A stretch of DNA of 64,000 bases from DATAQC01 sp038232455 (GTDB taxonomy: Bacteria > Actinomycetota > Acidimicrobiia > Acidimicrobiales > AC-14), in NCBI GenBank assembly GCA_038232455.1, contig JBBSHU010000003.1, forward strand, positions 1 through 64,000, written 5' to 3'. A program made the translations under genes and the position numbers. Shown here one piece after another: positions 9,553-16,767 of the stretch (positions within the stretch are counted from its first letter, which is position 1; every line of letters begins with the position of its first letter). Under the pieces are notes generated by a model. That model had not been told where the DNA came from. It made no database searches and saw only the letters and a program-made list of their open reading frames with translations.

Positions 9553-10365
9553 CTACGAGGTGCCGCCCCCGTGCTCGGCCAGCCGGGACTCGATGGTGCG
9601 CGACGGGTGCAGGTCGAGCTCGGCCCACCGTTCGGGCGCTACGCCGTCGACCACCGCGGCGGGGACCAGCCCCACCAGCTCGGCCCGATCCACCGCCACC
9701 CGGGCGGCCACGACGTCGTAGACCTGAGCCGGCCCCACGGCCAGGGGGTCGACCAGGTTCATGGAGACCTGCGCTCTTCCGCCCACGTCGAGCCCGAGGG
9801 CCCGCACGGCCGGGCTCCGGAGGGCGACGGCCACGGACCGGGCCACCGCGGTGTCGGTCCCCGGGGCCAGCCAGAGGTTGTAGGCCACCAGGACGCCCCG
9901 TGCCCCGACGCACACCGCCCCGGCGGTGGGGTGGGGGACCGGCGGCCCCGTAGCGGGCGCCAGGTCGTCAAAGGCCCGGCGACGTACCTCGGGTAGCGAC
10001 CGCTCGGGCCCGTAGACGAAGCTCGGCAGGCCGAGCTCGGCGGCCGCCCAGGCGGCGAACCGGTCCCGAGCCCCGATGGCATCGTCGAGGAGCGTGGTCC
10101 CCAGGGGGACGAACGGTACGACGTCAACGGCGCCGAGCCGGGGGTGGGCCCCTGCGTGGTCCCGGAGGTCGACGGCGGCCACGGTCCGAACGGCCACCGC
10201 CCGCACCGCCGCTTCGAGGCCGTCGCCGCCGGCCAGGGTCAGCACGGCCCGGTTGTGGTCGGCGTCGACGTGGAGGTCGAGCAGGTGGCCACCCGCGGCT
10301 GCCACGACCGTGTCGATGACGGCGGGGCGGCGTCCCTCGCTGATGTTCACCACGCACTCGAGCAC
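9553..10365 (-). CDS. Glutamate formiminotransferase-like protein
   Basis: 270-aa protein resembling the formiminotransferase part of FTCD, which moves a formimino (or formyl) group between glutamate and tetrahydrofolate. The opening LECVVNISEGRRPAVIDTV is diagnostic. It is followed by HVDADHNRAVLTLAG (folate-site His region), LRDHAGAHPRLGAVDVVPFVPL and the C-terminal subdomain RALGLDVGGRAQVSMNLVDP. No cyclodeaminase domain is present. GTG start at 10365, set by the ECVVNISEG box. No histidine-degradation genes are nearby, so its pathway here is unclear. Confidence 0.85.
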   Translation of the reverse strand: MLECVVNISEGRRPAVIDTVVAAAGGHLLDLHVDADHNRAVLTLAGGDGLEAAVRAVAVRTVAAVDLRDHAGAHPRLGAVDVVPFVPLGTTLLDDAIGARDRFAAWAAAELGLPSFVYGPERSLPEVRRRAFDDLAPATGPPVPHPTAGAVCVGARGVLVAYNLWLAPGTDTAVARSVAVALRSPAVRALGLDVGGRAQVSMNLVDPLAVGPAQVYDVVAARVAVDRAELVGLVPAAVVDGVAPERWAELDLHPSRTIESRLAEHGGGTS

Positions 10366-10438
10366 CGGCGCAGTGTGCCCTGTCCCGTGCCGGAACGCCT
10401 TTCCTGGGCGGTGCTTGTACGGTGGCGCCGACGTGGCG

Positions 10439-11380
10439 ATGCACCTGGGCCTGGCCCTACCGCAGTTCGACCTCCCGGCCCCGGCCCCGGCGCAGCGTCC
10501 GGGCCGCTCGGGCCCGGTTTCGTGGTCGACGGTCCAGGAATGCGCCCAGCGGGCCGAAGACCTGGGTTTCGAGTCGTTGTGGCTCACCGACCAGGGGTTT
10601 GATCCCCTCGTGGCCCTCGGCGCCCTGGCCCGGGTCGTTCACCGGGTCCGCCTGGCCACGATGGCGCTCGACGCAACCTGTCGTCCGGCCGCGGTCGTGG
10701 CCAAGGCCCTGGCCACGATCGACGTCGTGTCCGGAGGCCGGCTGGTCGTCGGCCTGGGCACCCCTCACGAGGACGAGCCGGTCGCGCTGGCCGAGACCTG
10801 CCAGGTCCTGGTCGGCATGTTCGACGGGGGGCCGTTCTCGTTCAGCGGGGCCCACGTGCAGGTCGCCGGGGCCCGCTGCCTCCCCCTGCCCGTTCAACGC
10901 CCACATCCCCCGATCTGGGTCTGCGGCGCCAGCGATGAGCTGCTCGACGTCGTCGCCCGCCACGCCGACGGCTGGAGCGCGTCGTGGGCCTGGACCCCCG
11001 AGGCCTACCGCAGCCGCCGGGACATCCTGGATGCCGCCTGTGACCGGGTGGGTCGCGACCCGGCCACCGTCACCCGCGCGGTGGGGCTGTGCACCCTGGT
11101 GGGCGAGGACGAAGCCGACCTGTCGCGCCGGTTCCGGCACCTCTCGGGCCTGGACGGCATGGCGGGAGTCTCCCTGGACGAGTGGCGCCGAGGCCGCCTG
11201 GTGGGGACGGTGGACGAGGTAGGCCGCCAGCTCGAAGAGTGGGAGGCGCTCGGCGTGGACACCCTGGTCCTGGGGGTCGGCACGGTTCCGTTTTCGGCAA
11301 CGGGGCCCGACGACATGGCAATGTTGGCCTCAGCCTGTAGGCTTGAGGGCGTATGGGCCTCGGACCCCCCGAACTTCTGA
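10439..11380 (+). CDS. Luciferase-like (probably F420-dependent) oxidoreductase
   Basis: 313-aa TIM-barrel protein of the bacterial luciferase-like superfamily. It begins MHLGLALPQFD. LGFESLWLTDQGFDPLVALG, GGRLVVGLGTPHEDEP, RPHPPIWVCGAS and ARHADGWSASW are the standard strand/loop blocks of F420-type members. The cofactor is inferred from actinobacterial relatives. The ATG at 10439 is preceded in frame by a GTG at 10433. Its last 28 bp overlap tatA in another frame. Confidence 0.85.
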   Translation: MHLGLALPQFDLPAPAPAQRPGRSGPVSWSTVQECAQRAEDLGFESLWLTDQGFDPLVALGALARVVHRVRLATMALDATCRPAAVVAKALATIDVVSGGRLVVGLGTPHEDEPVALAETCQVLVGMFDGGPFSFSGAHVQVAGARCLPLPVQRPHPPIWVCGASDELLDVVARHADGWSASWAWTPEAYRSRRDILDAACDRVGRDPATVTRAVGLCTLVGEDEADLSRRFRHLSGLDGMAGVSLDEWRRGRLVGTVDEVGRQLEEWEALGVDTLVLGVGTVPFSATGPDDMAMLASACRLEGVWASDPPNF

Positions 11381-11616
11381 TCATTCTTCTCATCGTCTTC
11401 CTCCTCTTCGGCGCGACCCGGCTTCCCAAGCTGGCCAAATCGCTGGGCGAGGCGTCGAAGGAGTTCAAGAAGGGCGTGGCCGAGTCCGAGAATGAACAGA
11501 ACCCCCCTACACCGAAGCCCGACGACAAGGTCACCATGACCAACGCCGAGCTCGATGCCCTCCTCGCCGAGCGCGAGGCCCGGGCGCGTAGAGACGCGCC
11601 GCCCACCTCTTCTTAG
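11353..11616 (+). CDS. tatA: Sec-independent translocase subunit TatA
   Basis: 87-aa TatA/E protein. It has a short N-terminus, one membrane helix (LLIILLIVFLLFGATRLPKLAKSL) with the hallmark FG followed by an amphipathic helix (ASKEFKKGVAES), and then a charged, disordered tail. TatA multimers form the protein-conducting assembly for folded twin-arginine substrates. It lies just before an ECF sigma / anti-sigma operon. In mycobacteria a tatB gene lies close to sigE-rseA-htrA, so this may be conserved synteny. Confidence 0.92.
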   Translation: MGLGPPELLIILLIVFLLFGATRLPKLAKSLGEASKEFKKGVAESENEQNPPTPKPDDKVTMTNAELDALLAEREARARRDAPPTSS

Positions 11617-11648
11617 AGGGAACTCGGCGGCGGTCGCCGTCGTTCTCC

Positions 11649-12173
11649 ATGGCAGGTAGTGGGATTCCGACGTGGGAGGAGGTTGCGCGCAGCCATGGCC
11701 GCTTCCTCTACACCGTCGCCTACCGCCTGACCGGGAACAACGACGATGCACAGGATCTCGTGCAGGAGGTGCTGCTCCGGGTCCGCAAGGGTCTGAGCAC
11801 CTACAAGCCTGGGAACCTCGAGGGGTGGTTGAGCCGAATCACGACGAATGCCTTCCTCGATGAGGTTCGCTGGCGACGACGCCGTCCCGCCGAGGTGATG
11901 GCCGACGAACCCGACCGGGTCCTGCCCCCGACCGTGGGCGCCGATGTCGCCCTGGAGGCCGAGGTCTTCTCGGCCGACATCCAGGCCGCTCTGGGGCGGC
12001 TCCCCGACGAGTACCGGACCGCGGTAGTTCTCTGCGACGTGGTCGGCCACTCCTACGAGGAGATCGCCGAGTCCCTCGACATCCCCCTCGGTACCGTCCG
12101 GAGTCGGATCCACCGTGGACGGGCCCAACTCCGCAAGGCCCTCGTGTCCGGAGGTCACCGTGACGCCGGATGA
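11649..12173 (+). CDS. ECF-family RNA polymerase sigma factor (SigE-like)
   Basis: 174 aa with sigma-2 (FLYTVAYRLTGNNDDAQDLVQEVLLRV, the -10-recognising helix) and sigma-4 (LPDEYRTAVVLCDVVGHSYE, then LDIPLGTVRSRIHRGRAQL, the -35 helix-turn-helix). There is no region 1.1 or 3, which defines the ECF group. The gene is followed by an overlapping anti-sigma gene and an RseB-like gene, which points to control by envelope stress through regulated sequestration. Confidence 0.93.
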   Translation: MAGSGIPTWEEVARSHGRFLYTVAYRLTGNNDDAQDLVQEVLLRVRKGLSTYKPGNLEGWLSRITTNAFLDEVRWRRRRPAEVMADEPDRVLPPTVGADVALEAEVFSADIQAALGRLPDEYRTAVVLCDVVGHSYEEIAESLDIPLGTVRSRIHRGRAQLRKALVSGGHRDAG

Positions 12174-12684
12174 CCCCCGCGCCGGGCCGTCGGCGCACCT
12201 CGGCGATGCCCTGAGCGCCCTCCTCGACGGTGAGCTGAGCGACGCCGACACCGCCGAGGCTCGTGCCCACCTGGCTGCGTGCCCCACGTGCGAAGCCGAG
12301 CTGGGGGCGATCGGCCAGGCCCGCACCTGGCTTCGCGGCCTTCCCCCCGTCGAGCCACCCGCCGACTTCTTCGAGCGGTTGATCGCCGGCTCCGTGCCCG
12401 AACGGAGTGCCGGCTCCGTGCCCGAACGGAGTGCCGGCCACGAGGCCACGGTGACGCCGCTCAGCGGGGCTCCCAGCCAGAGGCGGCGATGGCGGGCCGG
12501 TGTGGCCGCCATGTCCGCCTGTGCCGCGGTCACCGTCGTCGTGCTCAGCGTGGCAGCTCCCCACGACCCGCCGACCTCACCCCCGCTGGGCCGCTTCATC
12601 GTCGCCCATGAGACCGAGGTCGGCGTCGGCGACCCGGTGAGCGAGCTGGCCACCGCCGTCGTGCCCGTAGGGTTCCAGCGATGA
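12160..12684 (+). CDS. Zinc-finger (HC2-type) anti-sigma factor
   Basis: 174-aa membrane anti-sigma factor. The N-terminal ASD-like domain carries HLAACPTC (about 35-42), the HxxxCxxC zinc motif, preceded by LSALLDGELSDADTAEARA. A linker holds two copies of an octapeptide (AGSVPERS). One membrane helix follows (about 115-135, within RWRAGVAAMSACAAVTVVVL), then a short extracytoplasmic tail. GTG start at 12160 overlaps the sigma gene by 14 bp. It should bind the upstream sigma factor and release it on an envelope signal. Confidence 0.88.
   Translation: MTPDDPRAGPSAHLGDALSALLDGELSDADTAEARAHLAACPTCEAELGAIGQARTWLRGLPPVEPPADFFERLIAGSVPERSAGSVPERSAGHEATVTPLSGAPSQRRRWRAGVAAMSACAAVTVVVLSVAAPHDPPTSPPLGRFIVAHETEVGVGDPVSELATAVVPVGFQR
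12385..12432 (+). repeat. Two tandem 24-bp units with internal dyad
   Basis: GCCGGCTCCGTGCCCGAACG plus GAGT is repeated twice head to tail, in frame, in the linker of the anti-sigma factor. Each unit contains CTCCGT and ACGGAG, a 6-bp inverted repeat around GCCCGA. A 19-bp match to the same sequence occurs in the same reading frame at 41626-41644, in the linker of the XdhC-YHS protein. Confidence 0.85.
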
Positions 12685-13697
12685 GGCCAGCGGTCGTGGG
12701 CTGCGCCCTGGTGCTGCTCATCGCCGTCCCGTCTCCCACCCTCGCCGCCGATTTCGCCGGCCCGACAGGCGGGGCCGTGGGCACCGTCGAGAACCCCTTC
12801 GACGGTGCCCGCAGGGCCGAGGAGCGGTTGTCGTTCGCCGGGTCGGTCAACGTCAGCTGGGACGATGCCAAGGGCCCCCATTCCGACCACCTCGACGTCC
12901 GGGCGGCCGGCGGTTCCATCCAGCTGCAGGGCGGATCGACGTTGCTGGCCGAGCCCGGCGGGACCACCATGGCCCGCCGCCCCGGGGGCGACTGGGACCT
13001 GTTGTGGGCCGGGGCACCGACGTCGACCGGGCGACCCGATGTCGACGAGAAGTACGACCTCACGCCCGTCGACGAACCTGCGCCCACGATGGTGGCATCG
13101 CGTCCGACCCACCTCGTCGAGGTCCGCCAGGCCGGAGTCGTGCGTGAGCGCCTCTTCCTGGACACCGAGAACGAACTTCTCCTGCGGCGGGAGCAGTTGG
13201 ACCTCAGCGGGCATCCGGTGCACGTGGTGGCCTTCTCGTCGATCGACCTCGGTTCGCAGATCGCCGGGCCCCCCACCCCGGCCCACCCCTCCGACCACTC
13301 GCCCCGTCGTCTCTCGTCGGTGTCGTCACCAACGGGCCTGCCCGGCGGGTACCGACGGGTCGACGCCTACCGCGACAAGGGTGCCGTACAGGTCCTCTAC
13401 AGCGACGGTCTCTACGACCTGTCCGTGTTCGAACAGCAGGGCGCACTGGCGGCGAGCGACGTCCCGAAGTCGGGGAAGCAGGTCAAGGTCGGGTCGTCCA
13501 AGGGTTGGATCTACGCCTGGGCCGGCGGCCAGGTGTTGCTGTTGCGCCGTGGCCACACCGTCTACTCGTTGGTGAGCGAGGCTCCGGTCGACCAGCTCAT
13601 GGCCGCGGCGAAGGCTTTGCCTGCGGCCGGGGGATCGTCGCTGGTCACCCGCTTGCGCCGGGTGTGCAGGAACCTGGTGCAGCCTCTCGCCGGGTGA
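12681..13697 (+). CDS. RseB/MucB-like secreted sigma-regulatory protein
   Basis: 338 aa with a signal peptide (1-22, ending TLAA). A beta-rich domain (about 40-200) resembles the LolA-like lobe of RseB/MucB, which binds mislocalised lipoproteins and shields the anti-sigma factor from proteolysis. A smaller C-terminal domain (about 230-320; LPGGYRRVDAYRDKGAVQVL, YSDGLYDLSVFEQ, AWAGGQVLLLRRGHTVYSLV) matches the RseB C-terminal lobe pattern. The ATG overlaps the anti-sigma stop (ATGA). Position and fold together give the assignment; sequence similarity to proteobacterial RseB is likely low. Confidence 0.75.
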   Translation: MRPAVVGCALVLLIAVPSPTLAADFAGPTGGAVGTVENPFDGARRAEERLSFAGSVNVSWDDAKGPHSDHLDVRAAGGSIQLQGGSTLLAEPGGTTMARRPGGDWDLLWAGAPTSTGRPDVDEKYDLTPVDEPAPTMVASRPTHLVEVRQAGVVRERLFLDTENELLLRREQLDLSGHPVHVVAFSSIDLGSQIAGPPTPAHPSDHSPRRLSSVSSPTGLPGGYRRVDAYRDKGAVQVLYSDGLYDLSVFEQQGALAASDVPKSGKQVKVGSSKGWIYAWAGGQVLLLRRGHTVYSLVSEAPVDQLMAAAKALPAAGGSSLVTRLRRVCRNLVQPLAG

Positions 13698-13729
13698 CCG
13701 CCGACGGTCCTGGGATCAGTTCCCTGAGA

Positions 13730-13993
13730 TCAGTTGACGGAGACGGCCGTGCCGGCGGCCGCCGCTCGTTCGAGGCGACGACGGCGGGCGATGCGCCGCC
13801 GCTCACGCTCCGAGGCCCCACCCCAGACGCCGTGGTCGATGCCGTTGGCCAGGGCGTACTCCAGGCACGGCGTCTTGGCCGGACAGTCGGCACAGACCCG
13901 CCGGGCCACCTCGACGCCGACACCGTCGCTCGGAAAGAACAGCGAAGGCGACTTGTCCCGACAATTTCCTTCGGCCATCCACAGGGTGTCCAT
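13730..13993 (-). CDS. WhiB-family Fe-S transcription factor (second copy)
   Basis: 87 aa. Cysteine ligands occur in GNCRDKS, VCADCPAKTPC, with FFPSDGVGVEVAR between. The turn is HGVWGGASERERRRIARRRR, followed by a basic Ala-rich tail. The start is set by a near-consensus AAGGAGG 5 nt before the ATG at 13993. It is a paralogue of the WhiB at 9187 with a different N-terminus and no shared palindrome. It converges on the RseB-like gene. Confidence 0.93.
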   Translation of the reverse strand: MDTLWMAEGNCRDKSPSLFFPSDGVGVEVARRVCADCPAKTPCLEYALANGIDHGVWGGASERERRRIARRRRLERAAAAGTAVSVN

Positions 13994-14113
13994 CGACCCT
14001 CCTTGTAGCCCCACTCACAAGACAACGAGTCGGGTCTGGTGTTGGTTCCCACCCTGTCCTACGGAGACCGGGCCCCTGATGGATCGTCTCACTTCCCGTG
14101 TAGCCTTAGCCAA

Positions 14114-14407
14114 ATGACGACCGTACCGGTGGAAGAGGACCAGCGGGCCCCCCGGGGCCACGTGCGGATCATCTACCTGGGCCCGGTCGCGCCCCACTGG
14201 GAGGTCGTTTCCCAGTTCGGCGGCGACCGTAACGCCGTGGAGTCGTTCAAGGAACGAGCCACCGCCCGTCTCTTGCTGCTCCCTCCCCACGATCCCCAGT
14301 TCCGGCGCAACCGGGAGCGGGTCGTGCGCGACGCCGAGCGCGAGGCGCTCATCCTCGAGTGGGACCTCGGGGTTCCCGACGAGGAGATGGAAGAGGGCAC
14401 CGGTTAA
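14114..14407 (+). CDS. Conserved hypothetical protein, about 97 aa
   Basis: Small soluble, highly charged protein with no membrane segment. A first half reads GHVRIIYLGPVAPHWEVVSQFGGDRNAVESF (probably beta-alpha). It is followed by an Arg/Glu-rich helix (PQFRRNRERVVRDAEREALILEWDLG) and an acidic tail. No family recognised. It is divergent from the second WhiB gene and directly precedes the PHO-box array of pstS. Codon-position GC pattern and start spacing look like those of real neighbouring genes. Confidence 0.6.
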   Translation: MTTVPVEEDQRAPRGHVRIIYLGPVAPHWEVVSQFGGDRNAVESFKERATARLLLLPPHDPQFRRNRERVVRDAEREALILEWDLGVPDEEMEEGTG

Positions 14408-14427
14408 GACCCGCCTCTCCGGCCAGC

Positions 14428-14471
14428 CTTCACCGGTCGTTCACCCTGCGTTCACCATGCGTTCAGTTCCC
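14428..14471 (+). promoter_or_regulatory. PHO-box array: four 11-bp direct repeats
   Basis: Units CTTCACCGGTC, GTTCACCCTGC, GTTCACCATGC and GTTCAGTTCCC follow one another without gaps. GTTCACC repeats at 11-bp spacing are the known binding pattern of PhoP/RegX3-type regulators at phosphate-starvation promoters. The array ends 28 bp before the pstS start; a TAGTGT -10-like hexamer lies at 14490-14495. Confidence 0.85.
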
Positions 14472-14499
14472 GGTCTTTCGTCCTTCCTAGTGTGACGCC

Positions 14500-15585
14500 G
14501 TGCAATCAACCTTGAAGCGAAGCAGACGTATCGGACTCGCGGCCCTGTGCTCGTTCGCCCTGCTGGCGACGGCATGCGGCAGTAGCAGCAAGTCGGCCAC
14601 GGACACGACTACGCCGGGTGCCCCGGTCGCCGGGGCCAAGGACACGGCCAGCCTCTCGGGGGCGGGGTCCACGTTCGTGCAGAGCATGCTCCAGGAGTGG
14701 ATCAAGCAGTACGGAAAGGCCGCTCCCGGGGTGAGCATCAACTACCAGGGCGTGGGCTCGGGCGCCGGTATCCAGCAGTTGACGGCCAAGACCGTCGACT
14801 TCGCCGGTTCCGACGTGGCCCTCAAGCCCGAGGAGGTGGCGGCCACGGGTGGCGAGGGCGCGGTGGTCACCGTCCCGTGGGTCGCAGGTGGTATCGCCGT
14901 CGAGTACAACCTGTCCCAGGCCAAGGACCTCAAGCTCTCCCCCGACACGCTGGCCGGGATCTTCTCGGGCAAGATCGCCAAGTGGGATGACCCCGCCATC
15001 AAGGCCGACAACAAGGGGGCGTCGCTGCCCGGCACGGGCATCCAGGTGGTGCACCGCTCCGACGGATCGGGTACCACGCAGGTGTTCACGTCGTACCTCA
15101 AGGCGGCCGCCGCACCCGGGTTGTGGGACTACCCCACCGACAAGGACTGGCACGCTCCCGCCGGCACCGGGGCCAAGGGTTCCGACGGCGTGACCCAGGC
15201 GGTGAAGCAGACCGACGGCGCCATCGGCTACGCCGAGGTGAGCTTCCCCAAGCAGTCGTCGCTGGGGACGGCTCAGATCAAGAACAAGGACGGCCAGTTC
15301 GTCGGCCCCACGGCGAGCGCCGTCACCGCCGCTCTCGCCGAGGCCACGCCCAACCCCGACGGGACTCTCAAGCTGAACTACACGCCGACCGCTCCCACCG
15401 CCTATCCGATCAGCACCACGACCTACGCCATGTTCTACAAGGCTGGCGATCCCAACAAGACGACGGCGCTGAAACACTTCATCCAATGGGTCCTCACCGA
15501 CGGTCAGAAGCTGGCCGAGGGGCTCGACTACGCTCCTCTGCCACAGTCGATTCTCACGCCGGCTCTCGCCGCTGTGAGCGCCTGA
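14500..15585 (+). CDS. pstS: Phosphate ABC transporter substrate-binding lipoprotein PstS
   Basis: 361-aa extracytoplasmic phosphate receptor. GTG start; lipoprotein signal with lipobox LLATAC (Cys about 25), then a Ser/Thr linker. Phosphate-binding blocks are present: LSGAGSTFVQSMLQEW, INYQGVGSGAGIQQLTAKTVDFAGSD, and VVHRSDGSGTTQVFTSYL (the SGTT anion loop). The C-terminus contains the YPISTTTYAMFYK segment. First gene of pstS-C-A-B-phoU-senX3-regX3 and directly under the PHO-box array, so induction by phosphate limitation through RegX3 is expected. Confidence 0.97.
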   Translation: MQSTLKRSRRIGLAALCSFALLATACGSSSKSATDTTTPGAPVAGAKDTASLSGAGSTFVQSMLQEWIKQYGKAAPGVSINYQGVGSGAGIQQLTAKTVDFAGSDVALKPEEVAATGGEGAVVTVPWVAGGIAVEYNLSQAKDLKLSPDTLAGIFSGKIAKWDDPAIKADNKGASLPGTGIQVVHRSDGSGTTQVFTSYLKAAAAPGLWDYPTDKDWHAPAGTGAKGSDGVTQAVKQTDGAIGYAEVSFPKQSSLGTAQIKNKDGQFVGPTASAVTAALAEATPNPDGTLKLNYTPTAPTAYPISTTTYAMFYKAGDPNKTTALKHFIQWVLTDGQKLAEGLDYAPLPQSILTPALAAVSA

Positions 15586-15646
15586 CGCTCGCTGCTGGCA
15601 GGCCGGACCGAGGGAACGAGGTGCGACCGACTCGGCGGCGCTGGAG

Positions 15647-16633
15647 ATGGACGTGAGCACTGTGGAGACACCGACACCCGAACGGCCCGCCATCGCGGGC
15701 CGTTCGTCGCGCAAGGTCGGCGACCGGGTGTTCCAGGCCCTGACCACCACCGTGGGTGCGATCGTCCTCGCCGTCCTCACCGTCATCACCGTCTTCCTCT
15801 TCGTCAAGGCATGGCCGGCCCTGCGCTCCGCCGGACTCGGGTTCTTTACCGAGACGAAATGGTTCCCCGACACCAACCCGCCCACGTTCGGGGTGGCGGC
15901 GCTGCTGTGGGGCACGCTCCTGTCCAGCGTCATCGCCCTGGTGATCGCCGTACCCGTCGCCATCGGCTCGGCCCTGTACACCACCGAGTACGCCCCGGCC
16001 GTGGTCGGTCGCTGGGTGGGCTACCTGATCGACCTCCTCGCCGCCGTGCCCAGCGTCGTCTACGGGTTCTGGGGGGTCGTGTTCCTCGTGCCCCGGATGA
16101 TCCCGCTGCAACGGTGGCTCGCCCACCATCTGGGGTTCATCCCGCTCTTCCACGATCCCGACAACCTCTTCGGCAAGTCGATGTTCGCCGCCTCGGTGGT
16201 CCTCGCCCTGATGGTCCTGCCCATCGTGGCCGCCGTCACCCGTGAGGTCTTCCGCCAGGTCCCCCGGGACATGCGCGAGGCGGCCCTGGCCCTCGGCGCC
16301 ACCAGGTGGGAGATGATCCGCACCGCGGTCCTCCCCGCCAGCCGCAGCGGCATCGTCGGCGCCATCGTGCTCGGCCTGGGCCGGGCTCTCGGCGAGACCA
16401 TCGCCATCGCCCTGGTGTTGGCGGCGACGTTCGACATCAACATCAAGATCCTCCAGCCCGGGGGCAACACGATCGCCGCCAACGTGGCCACCAAGTTCGG
16501 CGACGCCGGCTCACTGGGACGGTCGGCGCTGGTGGCCAGCGGCCTGGTCCTGTTCGCCATCACCCTGGCCGCCACCCTGTCCGCCCGCAGCGTCATCCGC
16601 CGCACCGGCCGCGCCGCCTCAGGCCTGGCATGA
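15647..16633 (+). CDS. pstC: Phosphate ABC transporter permease PstC
   Basis: 328 aa with six predicted helices. The EAA-type coupling loop reads PRDMREAALALGATRWEMIRTAVLPASRSGI, contacting PstB. Early segments include FFTETKWFP and IAVPVAIGSALYTTEYAP, typical of PstC. ATG 15647 is used; a GTG at 15653 has a better spaced GGAG and would remove two residues. The stop codon lies inside the first copy of a 14-bp direct repeat that flanks a 125-bp insertion before pstA. Confidence 0.95.
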   Translation: MDVSTVETPTPERPAIAGRSSRKVGDRVFQALTTTVGAIVLAVLTVITVFLFVKAWPALRSAGLGFFTETKWFPDTNPPTFGVAALLWGTLLSSVIALVIAVPVAIGSALYTTEYAPAVVGRWVGYLIDLLAAVPSVVYGFWGVVFLVPRMIPLQRWLAHHLGFIPLFHDPDNLFGKSMFAASVVLALMVLPIVAAVTREVFRQVPRDMREAALALGATRWEMIRTAVLPASRSGIVGAIVLGLGRALGETIAIALVLAATFDINIKILQPGGNTIAANVATKFGDAGSLGRSALVASGLVLFAITLAATLSARSVIRRTGRAASGLA

Positions 16634-16767
16634 GCCTCGTCGGGTCCTGTCACGTGGCCGGCCCCTCCCCCCGCCCTCCGGGCGGCGGGCCCCTCTCCAC
16701 GTGCCACCCGTCTCGGGAGCGGAGTATCGACGCCCTTCGGGCGACGGCCAAGCCATGAGCCTCGTCG
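16629..16767. mobile_element. 125-bp hairpin-rich insertion flanked by 14-bp direct repeats
   Basis: CATGAGCCTCGTCG occurs at 16629-16642 and again at 16754-16767. The second copy is the real pstA start region; the first overlaps the pstC stop (ATGA). The 111 bp between them are non-coding and contain CACGTGG/CCACGTG arms (16651-16657, 16697-16703). They also hold a CCGCCC-TCC-GGGCGG hairpin (16671-16685) and a CGCCC-TTC-GGGCG hairpin (16731-16743). This is consistent with a small non-autonomous element and target duplication, or with a local tandem duplication that later diverged. Confidence 0.6.

Noticed and set aside
11619..11646. GGAACT-N16-CGTTCT resembling an ECF-type autoregulated promoter ahead of the sigma gene
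   Set aside because: The -10-like box ends 2 bp before the sigma ATG, so transcription would start inside the gene; the match is also easy to get by chance in GC-rich DNA.
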